Positions 17,505-25,982 of a DNA stretch of 64,000 nt are shown here, piece by piece. The stretch's first letter is position 1. Each line of letters starts with the position of its first letter. Source of the stretch: Bacteroides ovatus (lineage in GTDB: Bacteria > Bacteroidota > Bacteroidia > Bacteroidales > Bacteroidaceae); contig NZ_CP012938.1 of NCBI RefSeq assembly GCF_001314995.1, forward strand, positions 4,216,001-4,280,000. The letters are read 5' to 3'. Below the pieces are notes generated by a model. That model did no database searches and was not told the DNA's origin. It saw nothing but the letters and a program-made list of their open reading frames with translations. Both the position numbers and the translations under genes were made by a program.

Positions 17505-19340
17505 TTATTGTTGTTCGTTACCTAAACCTTCTTTTACAGTCTTGGCTTTCGCTTCTCCAATCACAGCGGAAATCTCCTCAAAAGAGGCTTCTTTGATCCG
17601 TTTTACGCTCTTAAATTCTTTCAGAAGCGCTGTTTTTGTCTTTTCTCCAATCCCTTTGATATTGTCTAATGCCGATGCTACCTGCCGTTTGCTGCGTTTA
17701 TCACGATGGAAACTGATGGCAAAGCGGTGCACCTCATCCTGAATCTGTGTCAGCAAACGGAATAACGGGCTTTGCTGTTTGATACCGATAGTCTGCGGAG
17801 GAAATCCAAAAAGCAGTTCCGATGTGCGATGGCGATTGTCCTTTGCCAGTCCGGCAATCGGGATTGTTAAGTTCAGCTCATCTTCAATCACCTCTCTAAC
17901 GACCTCCATTTGGCCTTTTCCACCATCGGTGATAATCAGGTCGGGCAGAGGGGTGTTCTCTTCAATAGCGCGCTGATAACGTCTTCTGACGACCTCTTTC
18001 ATGGATGCATAGTCGTCAGGTCCTACAACCGTCTTTATATTGTATTTCCGATAATCCTTCTTTGAGGGTTTAGCCTTTTTAAAGACAACGCAAGCGGCCA
18101 CGGCATCAGAACCCTGTATGTTTGAGTTGTCAAAGCATTCAATTTGCAAAGGCGGTCTGTCCAGATGCAACTCTTGCTGTATCTCTTTCATTAATCGCAT
18201 ACTTCTTTGCTCCGGATTCAGCTTTTCCGCCTGTTTTAGACGGTCGGCTTTGTATTGCTTCACGTTTAGAATCGAAAGATCCAGCAATTTCTTTTTATCT
18301 CCCCGCTGTGGAACGGTAAATACGATGTTGTTTAGCTCCAAATCAAGTTCAAAAGGCACTATAATCTCTCTGGATTGACTCTTATAGCGTTCCCGCATTT
18401 CGATAATACCCAGTGTCAAAAGTTCTTCTTTTGATTCATTCAGCTTCTTTTTATATTCGAATGTAAACGCCTGGTTAATGGCGCCGTTTGTAATATGCAG
18501 ATAGTTGATGAAAGCGGAATTGGACTCGTCCTCTTCAATAGAAAATACATCTATGTTGTGCAATACAGCGCTTACTACCTCCGATTTGGAACGGTAGTTT
18601 TCTATCAGAAGATATTTCTCTTTCACCTTCTGTGCTTCTTCAAACTTCATCTCACCGGCTAATGTCTGCATCCTTTCCAGTAGCATACGGCTGATTTCTT
18701 GTGTATTTCCTTTCAGGATCTCTTTGATTTCATCAATGTTTTTGAGATAATCCTCCTGTGATTGTAGCCCGATGCATGGTCCTGCGCAGTTCTTTATATG
18801 ATATTCCAGGCATACGTTAAACTTACCAGCCCGTATATTCTCCGGAGTTAGGTTTAAACTGCAAGTTCGCAAAGGATATAAATGCTTTATCAGATCCAGT
18901 ACCGCATACATGGATGGTATGTGACTATACGGTCCATAATACGAAGAACCGTTCCTGATAATCTTCCTTGTTCTGAAAACTCTGGGAAAATACTCGTTTT
19001 GTACGCAAATAGAAGGGTATGTCTTGTCATCCTTTAATAGAACGTTGTAGCGCGGCTTATATTTCTTTATCAGATTATTCTCCAGCAATAACGCATCTTC
19101 TTCCGTGTTGACTACAATATAACGAATATCGGCGATTTTGCTGACCAGCACTCGTGTCTTTCCCGGTTCATGCTCTTTGCTGAAGTAGGAGTAGACTCTT
19201 TTCTTTAGATTTTTAGCCTTTCCAACGTATATAATTGTGCCCTCCGTGTTCAAGTATTGGTAAATACCCGGTTTCTCGGGAAGGTTGGCTACAATCCCTT
19301 TCAAATATTCATTGGCTCTGCTTTCTGGTTCTGTATTCAT
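17505..19340 (-). CDS. uvrC: Excinuclease ABC subunit C
   Basis: The dual-incision nuclease of nucleotide excision repair, 611 residues. Domains in order: GIY-YIG nuclease (PGIYQYLN, IIYVGKAKNLKKRV, residues 15-95) for the 3' cut; a Cys-bearing region (YHIKNCAGPCIG); a UVR motif near 205-240; an RNase H-like endonuclease for the 5' cut (IECFDNSNIQGSDAVAA, LPDLIITDGGKGQ); and tandem helix-hairpin-helix (NIKGIGEKTKTALL) at the C-terminus. All catalytic regions look intact. It is the last gene of the mnmG-apt-uvrC run. Confidence 0.97.
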   Translation of the reverse strand: MNTEPESRANEYLKGIVANLPEKPGIYQYLNTEGTIIYVGKAKNLKKRVYSYFSKEHEPGKTRVLVSKIADIRYIVVNTEEDALLLENNLIKKYKPRYNVLLKDDKTYPSICVQNEYFPRVFRTRKIIRNGSSYYGPYSHIPSMYAVLDLIKHLYPLRTCSLNLTPENIRAGKFNVCLEYHIKNCAGPCIGLQSQEDYLKNIDEIKEILKGNTQEISRMLLERMQTLAGEMKFEEAQKVKEKYLLIENYRSKSEVVSAVLHNIDVFSIEEDESNSAFINYLHITNGAINQAFTFEYKKKLNESKEELLTLGIIEMRERYKSQSREIIVPFELDLELNNIVFTVPQRGDKKKLLDLSILNVKQYKADRLKQAEKLNPEQRSMRLMKEIQQELHLDRPPLQIECFDNSNIQGSDAVAACVVFKKAKPSKKDYRKYNIKTVVGPDDYASMKEVVRRRYQRAIEENTPLPDLIITDGGKGQMEVVREVIEDELNLTIPIAGLAKDNRHRTSELLFGFPPQTIGIKQQSPLFRLLTQIQDEVHRFAISFHRDKRSKRQVASALDNIKGIGEKTKTALLKEFKSVKRIKEASFEEISAVIGEAKAKTVKEGLGNEQQ

Positions 19341-19409
19341 AATTGTTAGGTACGAAAGATCGCTAGCTGCTTACTTTTGACACATTCTCTGCAAATAGAG
19401 GCAAGTCCT

Positions 19410-19940
19410 TTATAAAGACAATACCGATTCTACTTCTACGTCATCTCCGAACAAAGATTTTCCATTCAGTTCTTTCAATTCGATGATGAAGTTTACATAT
19501 ACCTTTTTAGGCTTTAGTCTTTTCACCAATTCGCAAGCTGCTTTCATGGTGCCTCCTGTTGCCAGCAAATCATCATGTAGTAGAATTACGTCGTTTTCGT
19601 CCAGTGCATCTTTGTGAATTTGCACCGTGTCTTTGCCATACTCCTTATCGTAGCTTTCTTCAATCGTTTCTGCAGGGAGCTTGCCGGGCTTGCGGATAGG
19701 AATGAAACCGGCGTTCAGACGGGTTGCCAGAATCGGTCCCATAATAAAGCCTCTTGATTCTATACCCACCACTTTGGTGATTCCTTTATCCTTATACATA
19801 TCGAACATGATATTGGATAATTCCTGCAAGCACCATGGATCTTTGAATAGAGTAGTGACGTCGTAGAACAGGATTCCGGGAATCGGAAAATCGGGTACTT
19901 CCCGAATGCTTTTGATTAGTGTTTCTTTGCTCATAATCAT
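19410..19940 (-). CDS. apt: Adenine phosphoribosyltransferase
   Basis: Salvages adenine to AMP with PRPP. It has 176 residues from the first ATG; a second ATG two codons later (19932-19934, MSKETLIKS) may be the true start. The PRPP-binding signature VILLHDDLLATGGTM (near residues 118-132) and the adenine-contact region VVGIESRGFIMGPILA are present. It lies between mnmG and uvrC with short gaps, suggesting one transcript. Confidence 0.96.
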   Translation of the reverse strand: MIMSKETLIKSIREVPDFPIPGILFYDVTTLFKDPWCLQELSNIMFDMYKDKGITKVVGIESRGFIMGPILATRLNAGFIPIRKPGKLPAETIEESYDKEYGKDTVQIHKDALDENDVILLHDDLLATGGTMKAACELVKRLKPKKVYVNFIIELKELNGKSLFGDDVEVESVLSL

Positions 19941-19990
19941 TGAATTATATCGTTTCTTTAAATGCTTTGTTTCACGTGAAACGTTGCCGC

Positions 19991-21877
19991 TTATCGTCCC
20001 GAAAGCACCAGCAGCACGTTGATGTCGCTAGGAGAGACTCCCGGGATTCTGCTCGCTTGCGCGATTGTTTCCGGATCTATCTTTACCAACTTTTGCCGAG
20101 CTTCGGTGGAAAGGGACTGAATGGTAGAATAGTCAAATTTTCCTTTAATCTTGATACTCTCCAATCGTGCTAGTTTTTCAGCTATCATTCTCTCTCTATC
20201 AATATATCCTTGATACTTGATTAGGATTTCGGCAGCTTCGAGAATCTCTTCTTTCCGGTCTTGATCCGAACTCGTCGCTTTTTCCAGTTCGCGTTGAAAC
20301 GCCGGAACATATTCTGCTATATTTTCTATTGTCACTTGCGGGCGGTTCAGAATCTCTATCAACTTACAACCTTGACGTAGGGGCGTTGTCCCTATCCTTT
20401 CGAGAGCATCGTTGATTAGTGCCGGTTTCATCGAATAGTTGCGCGCGAAAGAAATGATTTGTTCCACGGCTTCTTTCTTGCCTCTTACTAACTGATATCG
20501 ATCTTCTTTTGCCAACCCAAGCTTAAATGCTTTCTCTGTTAAGCGCATATCGGCATCATCCATGCGAAGCAGAATGCGGTATTCCGCACGCGAGGTAAAC
20601 ATACGGTAAGGTTCATCCACACCTTTGGTAACCAAATCGTCGATTAATACGCCAATATATGCTTCATCGCGAGCCAAAGTAAATGCTTCTCCGCCGTGGC
20701 AGTTAATGTGTGCATTGATACCGGCTATCAATCCTTGTCCTCCTGCTTCCTCGTATCCGGTGGTTCCGTTTACTTGTCCGGCAAAGAACAAATTTTTGAT
20801 AATCTTCGATTCCAACGTATGTTTTAATTGAGTCGGATCGAAATAGTCATATTCGATAGCGTATCCCGGGCGGTAGATAACCAGATCTTTGAAAGCCGGG
20901 ATTTGTTTTAATGCTGCAATTTGTATTTCCATCGGAAGCGAAGAAGAGAATCCGTTAAGATATAACTCTTGTGTCGTTTCTCCTTCCGGTTCGAGAAATA
21001 ACTGGTGCTGATCTTTATCCGGGAAAGTGACAATCTTGGTTTCGATGCTCGGACAATAGCGTGGCCCGATACTTTGAATCTGTCCGTTGAACAGGGGAGA
21101 ATCCGGCAAACCTTCACGCAGAATCCGGTGTACTTCTTCATTAGTGTAGCATGTCCAGCATTGAAGTTGCTTTAAGTGGCGCGTGCTAGTATTCATGAAT
21201 GAGAACTTGTGGAAGTCCGATTCGCCGTCTTGTGTTTCCATCTGGTCAAAATGAACACTACGTGCGTCAATTCGTACCGGAGTACCGGTTTTCATTCTTC
21301 CGTAGGTGATACCGTGGCGGGCGATGGATTCGGTCAACTGATAGGAAGCCGGTTCGGCCATTCTTCCTCCCGGTAATTTATGACGTCCTACATGCATCAG
21401 TCCGTTGAGGAAAGTTCCTGCGGTGAGCACAATGCATTTCGCTTTGAAGGTGACGCCCCATGCGGTGACCAATCCAGTGACCTCACCGTTTTCTACGAGC
21501 AGTTCACATACGGTATCTTGCCAGATATGAAGGTTGGGTGTATTTTCCAGTTTCTCTCGCCAGGACCAAATGAACTTAGCCCGGTCGCATTGGGCGCGGG
21601 GGCTCCACATGGCTGGACCTTTCGAGCGGTTTAGAATCCGGAATTGAATGGCAGTCTCATCTGTCACTAATCCCATCTGTCCACCCAATGCATCTATTTC
21701 ACGTACAATTTGTCCTTTGGCGATTCCTCCTACAGCCGGATTGCAACTCATCTGTCCAATCTTGTTCATGTCCATAGTGATGAGACAAGTTTTGGAACCT
21801 AAATTAGCAGCGGCTGCCGCTGCTTCACAACCAGCATGTCCGGCACCAATTACAATTACGTCGTACTTAAAATCCAT
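19991..21877 (-). CDS. mnmG: tRNA uridine-5-carboxymethylaminomethyl modification enzyme MnmG (GidA)
   Basis: With MnmE, installs the cmnm5 group on wobble U34 of certain tRNAs, using FAD. I use the ATG at 21875-21877 (MDFKYDVIVIGAGHAGCEAA), giving 628 residues, typical for MnmG; the longer frame would start inside the -7 promoter element. The FAD dinucleotide-binding motif is GAGHAGCEAAAAAA. Also seen are the family signatures GGIAKGQIVREIDALGG, SRAEYRILLRMDDADMRL and a C-terminal helical MnmE-binding domain (RIPGVSPSDINVLL). Confidence 0.97.
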   Translation of the reverse strand: MDFKYDVIVIGAGHAGCEAAAAAANLGSKTCLITMDMNKIGQMSCNPAVGGIAKGQIVREIDALGGQMGLVTDETAIQFRILNRSKGPAMWSPRAQCDRAKFIWSWREKLENTPNLHIWQDTVCELLVENGEVTGLVTAWGVTFKAKCIVLTAGTFLNGLMHVGRHKLPGGRMAEPASYQLTESIARHGITYGRMKTGTPVRIDARSVHFDQMETQDGESDFHKFSFMNTSTRHLKQLQCWTCYTNEEVHRILREGLPDSPLFNGQIQSIGPRYCPSIETKIVTFPDKDQHQLFLEPEGETTQELYLNGFSSSLPMEIQIAALKQIPAFKDLVIYRPGYAIEYDYFDPTQLKHTLESKIIKNLFFAGQVNGTTGYEEAGGQGLIAGINAHINCHGGEAFTLARDEAYIGVLIDDLVTKGVDEPYRMFTSRAEYRILLRMDDADMRLTEKAFKLGLAKEDRYQLVRGKKEAVEQIISFARNYSMKPALINDALERIGTTPLRQGCKLIEILNRPQVTIENIAEYVPAFQRELEKATSSDQDRKEEILEAAEILIKYQGYIDRERMIAEKLARLESIKIKGKFDYSTIQSLSTEARQKLVKIDPETIAQASRIPGVSPSDINVLLVLSGR

Positions 21878-21904
21878 TCCTATCTTATTTATTATCAAAC
21901 GCTG

Positions 21905-21912
21905 CAAAGTTA
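21905..21912 (-). promoter_or_regulatory. -7 promoter element for mnmG-apt-uvrC
   Basis: TAACTTTG on the minus strand matches TAnnTTTG. The implied leader is about 20 nt, and its position argues for the internal mnmG start. Confidence 0.6.
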
Positions 21913-22292
21913 CAGAAAAGTTGTGAGACTTGTATCTTCAAGCTGTTTTTGCTTCTGAAAATCCGAGGAGGAATCCGGCTTAACTGAAAAAAACGTCGTA
22001 ATTTCGGGTTAGAAATATGCAGATTGTTCGAAAATAGACCGCTTATTGGCTTTTGTGATTGTATATTTTGGGATGGAATGGCAATAGTTTGTCTTTTCAA
22101 TCCCTTGTTTTGCTTTCTTTTTGTTAGTTGTGTGCTTGCTCAATTATGAGTGCAACTAGAGAGTAAAAGGAAAGATTTGTTGAAAATGCGGATTGTTGTG
22201 AAAATAAACGTGAGGTTTACACTCAAAATCTACCCTACGTCTTGACATAAGTCAAAAAAATAAGTCTGAATGTAATTTTTTGTATGATGGCT

Positions 22293-22323
22293 TTTGCTGT
22301 TTTCGCAAACAGCTATACCTTTG
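22293..22323 (+). promoter_or_regulatory. Full Bacteroides promoter for a small transcription unit
   Basis: TTTG at 22293-22296 and TACCTTTG at 22316-22323 are separated by 19 bp, matching both halves of the -33/-7 consensus with the expected spacing. This is the best-formed promoter in the window and has no annotated gene behind it. Confidence 0.75.
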
Positions 22324-22329
22324 CAGTGT

Positions 22330-22562
22330 AGTTGTGAAACTACTTATATTTTAGGTATTAGAAAAAGGTAATAATTAAAAGGTATTAGTTTATAAAACTA
22401 AGGTATTAGATTTTAAGATTAGTTTTTAGGAAAAAGATTGTTTTGATTAGGTATTAGGAAAAAGACGTTTTCAGGTAAAGAGTAAATGAAAGATGAAGAA
22501 AAAGAAGAATCCCATTTATGGGGATTCTTTAAAGGTGGGGCGGAATGATTCGCTCTTTTTTT
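22330..22562 (+). ncRNA. Small RNA or leader-type transcript with GGTATTAG repeats
   Basis: The stretch from the promoter at 22293-22323 to a terminator-like end (GCGGAAT/ATTCGC hairpin then seven or more Ts, about 22540-22562) would give an RNA of about 230 nt. It contains four exact GGTATTAG copies (22354, 22381, 22402, 22450) and a degenerate one (22367), in an A/T-rich, G-poor setting that looks unstructured. It also has a 9-bp hairpin (22505-22513 with 22521-22529) and a 20-codon frame. Whether it acts as an sRNA or as an mRNA for a tiny protein is open. Confidence 0.5.
22486..22548 (+). CDS. Possible 20-residue small protein
   Basis: ATG at 22486 opens a 20-codon frame, beginning MKDEEKEESHLWGFF and ending in GGAE with TGA at 22546-22548. 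It is strongly acidic at the N-terminus with an aromatic centre. AGGTAAAG 9-16 nt upstream may serve as a ribosome site. A hairpin (22505-22529) lies within the frame, so the ORF may be incidental. I recognise no family. Confidence 0.3.
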   Translation: MKDEEKEESHLWGFFKGGAE

Positions 22563-22648
22563 GTGCCCTTTGTTCATTCTCTTCACATTGAGATAAGTCT
22601 CAATTTATCAGTCTTTTTACGTGATTCGTTGAGTGAAAATACCTCTTT

Positions 22649-22660
22649 CACATCCTTCAC
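22649..22660. repeat. Left arm of a 12-bp hairpin split by IS66
   Basis: CACATCCTTCAC here is the exact reverse complement of GTGAAGGATGTG at 25208-25219. With IS66 and one target copy removed, the arms are 10 nt apart and form a hairpin containing the HU-HIG stop codon in its loop. Confidence 0.85.
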
Positions 22661-22702
22661 AGTCGTAAGCGTCTCCGCGATTCTATATAGTGTATTAAAA
22701 TA

Positions 22703-22739
22703 AAAAGGCTAATGATCCCTTTTTAGTCATTAGCCTTTT
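22703..22739 (-). terminator. Terminator overlapping the IS66 tnpC stop
   Basis: A 13-bp perfect stem AAAAGGCTAATGA/TCATTAGCCTTTT whose loop holds the tnpC stop codon; minus-strand continuation is TTTATTTT. It lies inside the left end of the IS. Confidence 0.85.
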
Positions 22740-24288
22740 CCCATCTGTCAGGAAGCAGTTCCCTGTATTTTTCAATTGGTGTGTTCGGTTGCCATTCGGC
22801 TGTTCTGTTTATCACATCCGTGAGATACTCAAATAGATTCACTTTATGCATCCTACAAGTGAGTGCTATCGTATAGAGTATGGCGCCTCGTTCGGCCCCC
22901 TTATGGCTGCCGAAGAACAATGAGTTTTTTCTAGATAAGGATATGTACCGGTTCATCCGTTCAACCATATTGTTGTCCAGATAAGTGTCACCATAATTAA
23001 AGATGTCCACCACTGCATTCCACTCATTGCGAAGATAGGTAATGGCTTCCTGCAGTTCGCTCTTAGGTAATAAATCCCCCCGTTCTTCTATTTCATCAAG
23101 CACATCTTTTATTTCTCCGAGTATGTCCGGCGCATACTTTTTTCGATGCATAAGATTCTGTTCTACCGTCCATCCCTCAACCCCAACTTTATGCTTATGC
23201 TCGTTTTGATAAAGTGCGTTTATCAGCTCCACGATTCTTTTTGCATCCGGCTCCTTCTCACCGCAATCTATAAATTTCCGTTTTATATGTTGCAAGCACG
23301 GGATGCGTGTGATATTGGGATAAGCATCGCTTTCGAGCTTCCGGTAAGGTGAGTAACCATCGCTTTGTATGATACCTTTGCAACTGCCTAATTCGTTAAG
23401 AATAACTCTTTCAGACCGGGAGCCGTCATCATAGAGCAAGTATATCATCCTGGTGTTTATGCCGACAACCACCCAAAGGTATCCCTTCCTGACTCCTTTT
23501 CCCTTGCTGTTCTTTTCTGGGACGAGTATTTTGTAATAGGTTTCATCGGCTGCCTTATAAGGATCACTCAAAGCTGTCTGCCGGATGCACTTATAAAGAT
23601 TTTCGAAGAGGTTTGAGGCTTTCTCTATCAACTTATGAGCCGTAGGTTTCTTCAGCGTAAAGCCATGACTCTCGAAGTAGTTGATGATTCTTTCAACAGG
23701 TAGCGATTGTATATAACGTAATTCCATCAATCCGGCAATAAATGAACCGTCATAGCTGGAATTCAAGAAGGCCGAAGCCGGTGTTTTTCCCTCAAACAGG
23801 CGACCTTCTTGCGTATAGGTGTGTATCTTGTAGACATGCTTGATGAAGCGCATGGGTACACATTCATAGCGGACGCATATTCTGGGAACAGTGGTAAACA
23901 ACCGGGCCTTATTGATGTCAAAATCGGGATCATCGGGATAAACGACATGTTCTTCTTCCTCCATCTCATAATGCATGTCACGTTTGGCCCCATTGTTCTT
24001 TCTTGCTTTACGCTTATCTGCTTTTTCCGCTTCTATCTTCTGTCGCTCCTCTTCGGATATGGCAGATTGGGGAGCCTGTTGCTGTTCGGATGTGTTGGAT
24101 ACAAGTTTGGCGAGTCCCTTAGTAAGGCGCTGTTGCTTGCTAAGAGATTCGCCTTTTTGAAGGAGTGCCTCTTTAAGGGAAGAAACCTCCTTTATCAAAG
24201 CATCTATTTGGTCCAAGAGTCTGTTGTTGTCATCTCGTAATCCCTTGATTTGTTCCTTCAATAACTCTATGATCTCATCCTTTTTCAT
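22723..24288 (-). CDS. tnpC: IS66 family transposase (TnpC, DDE catalytic subunit)
   Basis: 521 residues. An N-terminal coiled coil (LLKEQIKGLRDDNNRLLDQ) with leucine-zipper spacing is followed by a Cys-containing zinc-binding region (near residues 130-145) and the DDE core: Asp in KAADETYYK, Asp in IIQSDGYSPY, and the terminal Glu within the VERMNRYISLSRKNSLFFG block. The C-terminal helical IS66_C-like region is present. It is translated from the long minus-strand IS transcript, 86 bp after tnpB. Confidence 0.96.
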   Translation of the reverse strand: MKKDEIIELLKEQIKGLRDDNNRLLDQIDALIKEVSSLKEALLQKGESLSKQQRLTKGLAKLVSNTSEQQQAPQSAISEEERQKIEAEKADKRKARKNNGAKRDMHYEMEEEEHVVYPDDPDFDINKARLFTTVPRICVRYECVPMRFIKHVYKIHTYTQEGRLFEGKTPASAFLNSSYDGSFIAGLMELRYIQSLPVERIINYFESHGFTLKKPTAHKLIEKASNLFENLYKCIRQTALSDPYKAADETYYKILVPEKNSKGKGVRKGYLWVVVGINTRMIYLLYDDGSRSERVILNELGSCKGIIQSDGYSPYRKLESDAYPNITRIPCLQHIKRKFIDCGEKEPDAKRIVELINALYQNEHKHKVGVEGWTVEQNLMHRKKYAPDILGEIKDVLDEIEERGDLLPKSELQEAITYLRNEWNAVVDIFNYGDTYLDNNMVERMNRYISLSRKNSLFFGSHKGAERGAILYTIALTCRMHKVNLFEYLTDVINRTAEWQPNTPIEKYRELLPDRWEKAND

Positions 24289-24374
24289 GGCATAAAGATA
24301 TAAAAAATCAACGAATTGGCCAAATAAACCGGATGATATCTTTAGCGCAAATATCTAATAATCAGAATGTTGAA

Positions 24375-24725
24375 TTAGATCCTAAAACGCTTTCTCAACC
24401 GTACAGACTTTAATGACACTCCATTTAAGATAAAAGACAAAACCTGATAAGAAATCTCGTAATTACCTGTATTGGGGTTAAATGTCGGTAACTCAAAACT
24501 TCCACCTTCGAGGCGCTTGTAGTACAGAAGAAAGCCATCGCCATCCCAACGCAGTATTTTTACACTTTGTCGGTTTTTACCAAAGAATAAAAAGATATCT
24601 CCGGAAACGGGAGACAAGTCCTTCATTTCCGATCGTATAATTTTGAATAAACCGTCAATGCCAAGGTTCATACGAACAAAGCCCTGGTACAGATAGTATC
24701 GATTGGCTGATGTTAGAGAATACAT
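24375..24725 (-). CDS. tnpB: IS66 accessory protein TnpB
   Basis: 116 residues, the IS66 Orf2 family: YLYQGFVRMNLGIDGLFKII, then GDIFLFFGKNRQSVKILRWDG, the hallmark of the family. It is required with TnpA for IS66 transposition in related elements; its molecular role is not settled. The start overlaps the tnpA end by 13 bp, suggesting translational coupling. Confidence 0.95.
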   Translation of the reverse strand: MYSLTSANRYYLYQGFVRMNLGIDGLFKIIRSEMKDLSPVSGDIFLFFGKNRQSVKILRWDGDGFLLYYKRLEGGSFELPTFNPNTGNYEISYQVLSFILNGVSLKSVRLRKRFRI

Positions 24726-25117
24726 GGATCTCCCTCCTTTCTTTCGTAATCGCGCAACATTTTAATAACACCACCGGGTGTGGCCCGTTTGACCGAAATG
24801 GTGGTTCCACTGTTAAAGGTGATTGTGATCCCGGCAAGACTAAACTCTTCTTCCGACAACATGGCGGGTGCTATTTGAGTGAATGAAGGAGAGGAAGTTG
24901 TCGGTTGGGAGGGTTCAACGCCGCCATAATAATCACGGACCACATCTGCCTTGGCTTGTTTAACGCTATAGCCCCGTCTGGACATCCAGGAACTCATACC
25001 ACCAAAAGTGGTATGCTGATCGCGGCAAACATCGGCTAAAGAACAATTGTAGTCTACTTTCAATGCTTCAAGGAAATGTTTCCAAGTTTTTCCAAATCGA
25101 TTTTCTGCTAAATCCAT
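24713..25117 (-). CDS. tnpA: IS66 accessory protein TnpA
   Basis: 134 residues. The first half resembles a helix-turn-helix region (CSLADVCRDQHTTFGGMSSWMSRRGYSV). The C-terminal half has the short beta-rich IS66 TnpA motif (ITITFNSGTTISVKRATPGGVIKML). It lies first in the element, 55 bp inside the right inverted repeat, and overlaps tnpB. Confidence 0.9.
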   Translation of the reverse strand: MDLAENRFGKTWKHFLEALKVDYNCSLADVCRDQHTTFGGMSSWMSRRGYSVKQAKADVVRDYYGGVEPSQPTTSSPSFTQIAPAMLSEEEFSLAGITITFNSGTTISVKRATPGGVIKMLRDYERKEGDPCIL

Positions 25118-25202
25118 AATGCTTCATTTTTATACATAGCAAAAATATAAGAATGAAAAAAGGGCGACAAGATAGAATCGCGGAGACGCTTACTCACAGT
25201 CA

Positions 25203-25841
25203 CTACCGTGAAGGATGTGCCGCATCTCTGGATACGCCATAATAACCGGGAGCAGGCACATACATCGGCTGATTGCGCAAACCGATATTCACCAGCTTTC
25301 CTTCTCCACGCAAACGTACCAAATGCGTTTTGGCCGTAGTACGTGCCAAACCACACACTTCCTGAAAATCACGGCGGGTCATCATCTGATGTTCGGCAAA
25401 ATATTCTTTCAACAGCATATCAATCTCCACCTCTGACACCTTCTCCGAATGACGGACATACTTGGACTGATTGGCGCGGACACCCACAAAATGTCCTTTC
25501 AGATTACTGTCAGGGCGAAATCGGACAGTTTTGAAAGCCACCTTATTAGTCTTATGCGGAGTGCTACGAGTCACTTTCCCCGTAGCAGCCAAAGTGGGAT
25601 AAAAATAGCCGATCCCCTCGATATGTACTTCTTTTCCCTCTCGCAACGACTCGCCGAGAATCTTCGATAAGTTATCAAGCACATTCTTTACATCGCCCAC
25701 AGTCAACGAACTGTAGTCATGAATCTTGTAACAAAGAGTATCCGTATCCACTTTTCCATTCATAAAGATACGCGGATGCAACGCCGCTTCTTCTTCCGAA
25801 GAAGCATTAGGATTTTCATACCAATCAAACACAATAGCCAT
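25203..25841 (-). CDS. HU-HIG family DNA-binding protein with C-terminal winged helix
   Basis: 212 residues. The N-terminal half (about 1-125) fits the HU/IHF-like HIG fold common in Bacteroidetes: MAIVFDWYENPN, YKIHDYSSLTVGDVKNVLDNL, GKEVHIEGIGYFYPTL, NKVAFKTVRFRPDSNLK. Residues 135-200 look like a winged helix (MMTRRDFQEVCGLARTTAKTHLVRLRGEGKLV), giving two DNA-binding modules. The stop (TAG, immediately followed by TGA) lies within the loop of a hairpin now split by IS66, which sits 9 bp beyond it including the target copy; the protein is complete. It diverges from the VapE-like gene across a 22-bp tandem array, which it may bind (inference). Confidence 0.85.
   Translation of the reverse strand: MAIVFDWYENPNASSEEEAALHPRIFMNGKVDTDTLCYKIHDYSSLTVGDVKNVLDNLSKILGESLREGKEVHIEGIGYFYPTLAATGKVTRSTPHKTNKVAFKTVRFRPDSNLKGHFVGVRANQSKYVRHSEKVSEVEIDMLLKEYFAEHQMMTRRDFQEVCGLARTTAKTHLVRLRGEGKLVNIGLRNQPMYVPAPGYYGVSRDAAHPSR
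25208..25219. repeat. Right arm of the hairpin split by IS66
   Basis: GTGAAGGATGTG pairs with 22649-22660. It encodes part of the last residues (HPSR) of the HU-HIG protein on the minus strand. Confidence 0.85.
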
Positions 25842-25877
25842 TACTTCTTATCAATTTAAATGTGTAACTTCATCATA

Positions 25878-25965
25878 GGACAACTTTAATCGGCTATTCG
25901 GACGATTGGAATCGGCTGTTCAGTCAACTATTGTCAGCCAACCGGACAACTCCAGTCGGCTTTTC
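25878..25965. repeat. Four-unit 22-bp tandem repeat array (iteron-like)
   Basis: Contiguous 22-bp units start at 25878, 25900, 25922 and 25944. Units 1, 2 and 4 share GGAC at the start and TCGGCT.TTC at the end (17-18 of 22 positions match unit 1); unit 3 is degenerate (13 of 22). The exact 22-bp phase, about two helical turns, would present each site on the same DNA face. The array lies in the divergent region between the HU-HIG and VapE genes, directly beside the ISAs1 insertion point. Confidence 0.8.
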
Positions 25966-25982
25966 CTAAACAAGCACTAAAG

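Larger units (their letters stand above)
22665..25193 (-). mobile_element. Complete IS66-family insertion sequence
   Basis: A 2,529-bp element with perfect 22-bp terminal inverted repeats beginning GTAAGCGTCTCCGCG (22665-22686 and 25172-25193; the GTAA ends are typical of IS66). It is flanked by an 8-bp direct target duplication, TCACAGTC, at 22657-22664 and 25194-25201. It carries tnpA, tnpB and tnpC in order on the minus strand, all open and full-length, so the copy looks functional and recent. Confidence 0.96.

Noticed and set aside
21908..22292. tRNA or rRNA gene in the long gap upstream of mnmG
   Set aside because: No cloverleaf, GTTCGA-type T-loop or CCA end was found; only the mnmG promoter and A/T-rich sequence are visible.
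22354..22457. CRISPR or tandem repeat interpretation of the GGTATTAG copies
   Set aside because: The octamers are unevenly spaced (13 to 48 bp) and the sequence between them is not of constant length, so they are dispersed motifs.
25878..25965. CRISPR array
   Set aside because: Units are contiguous at 22 bp with no unique spacers and no cas genes nearby; a simple tandem array fits better.
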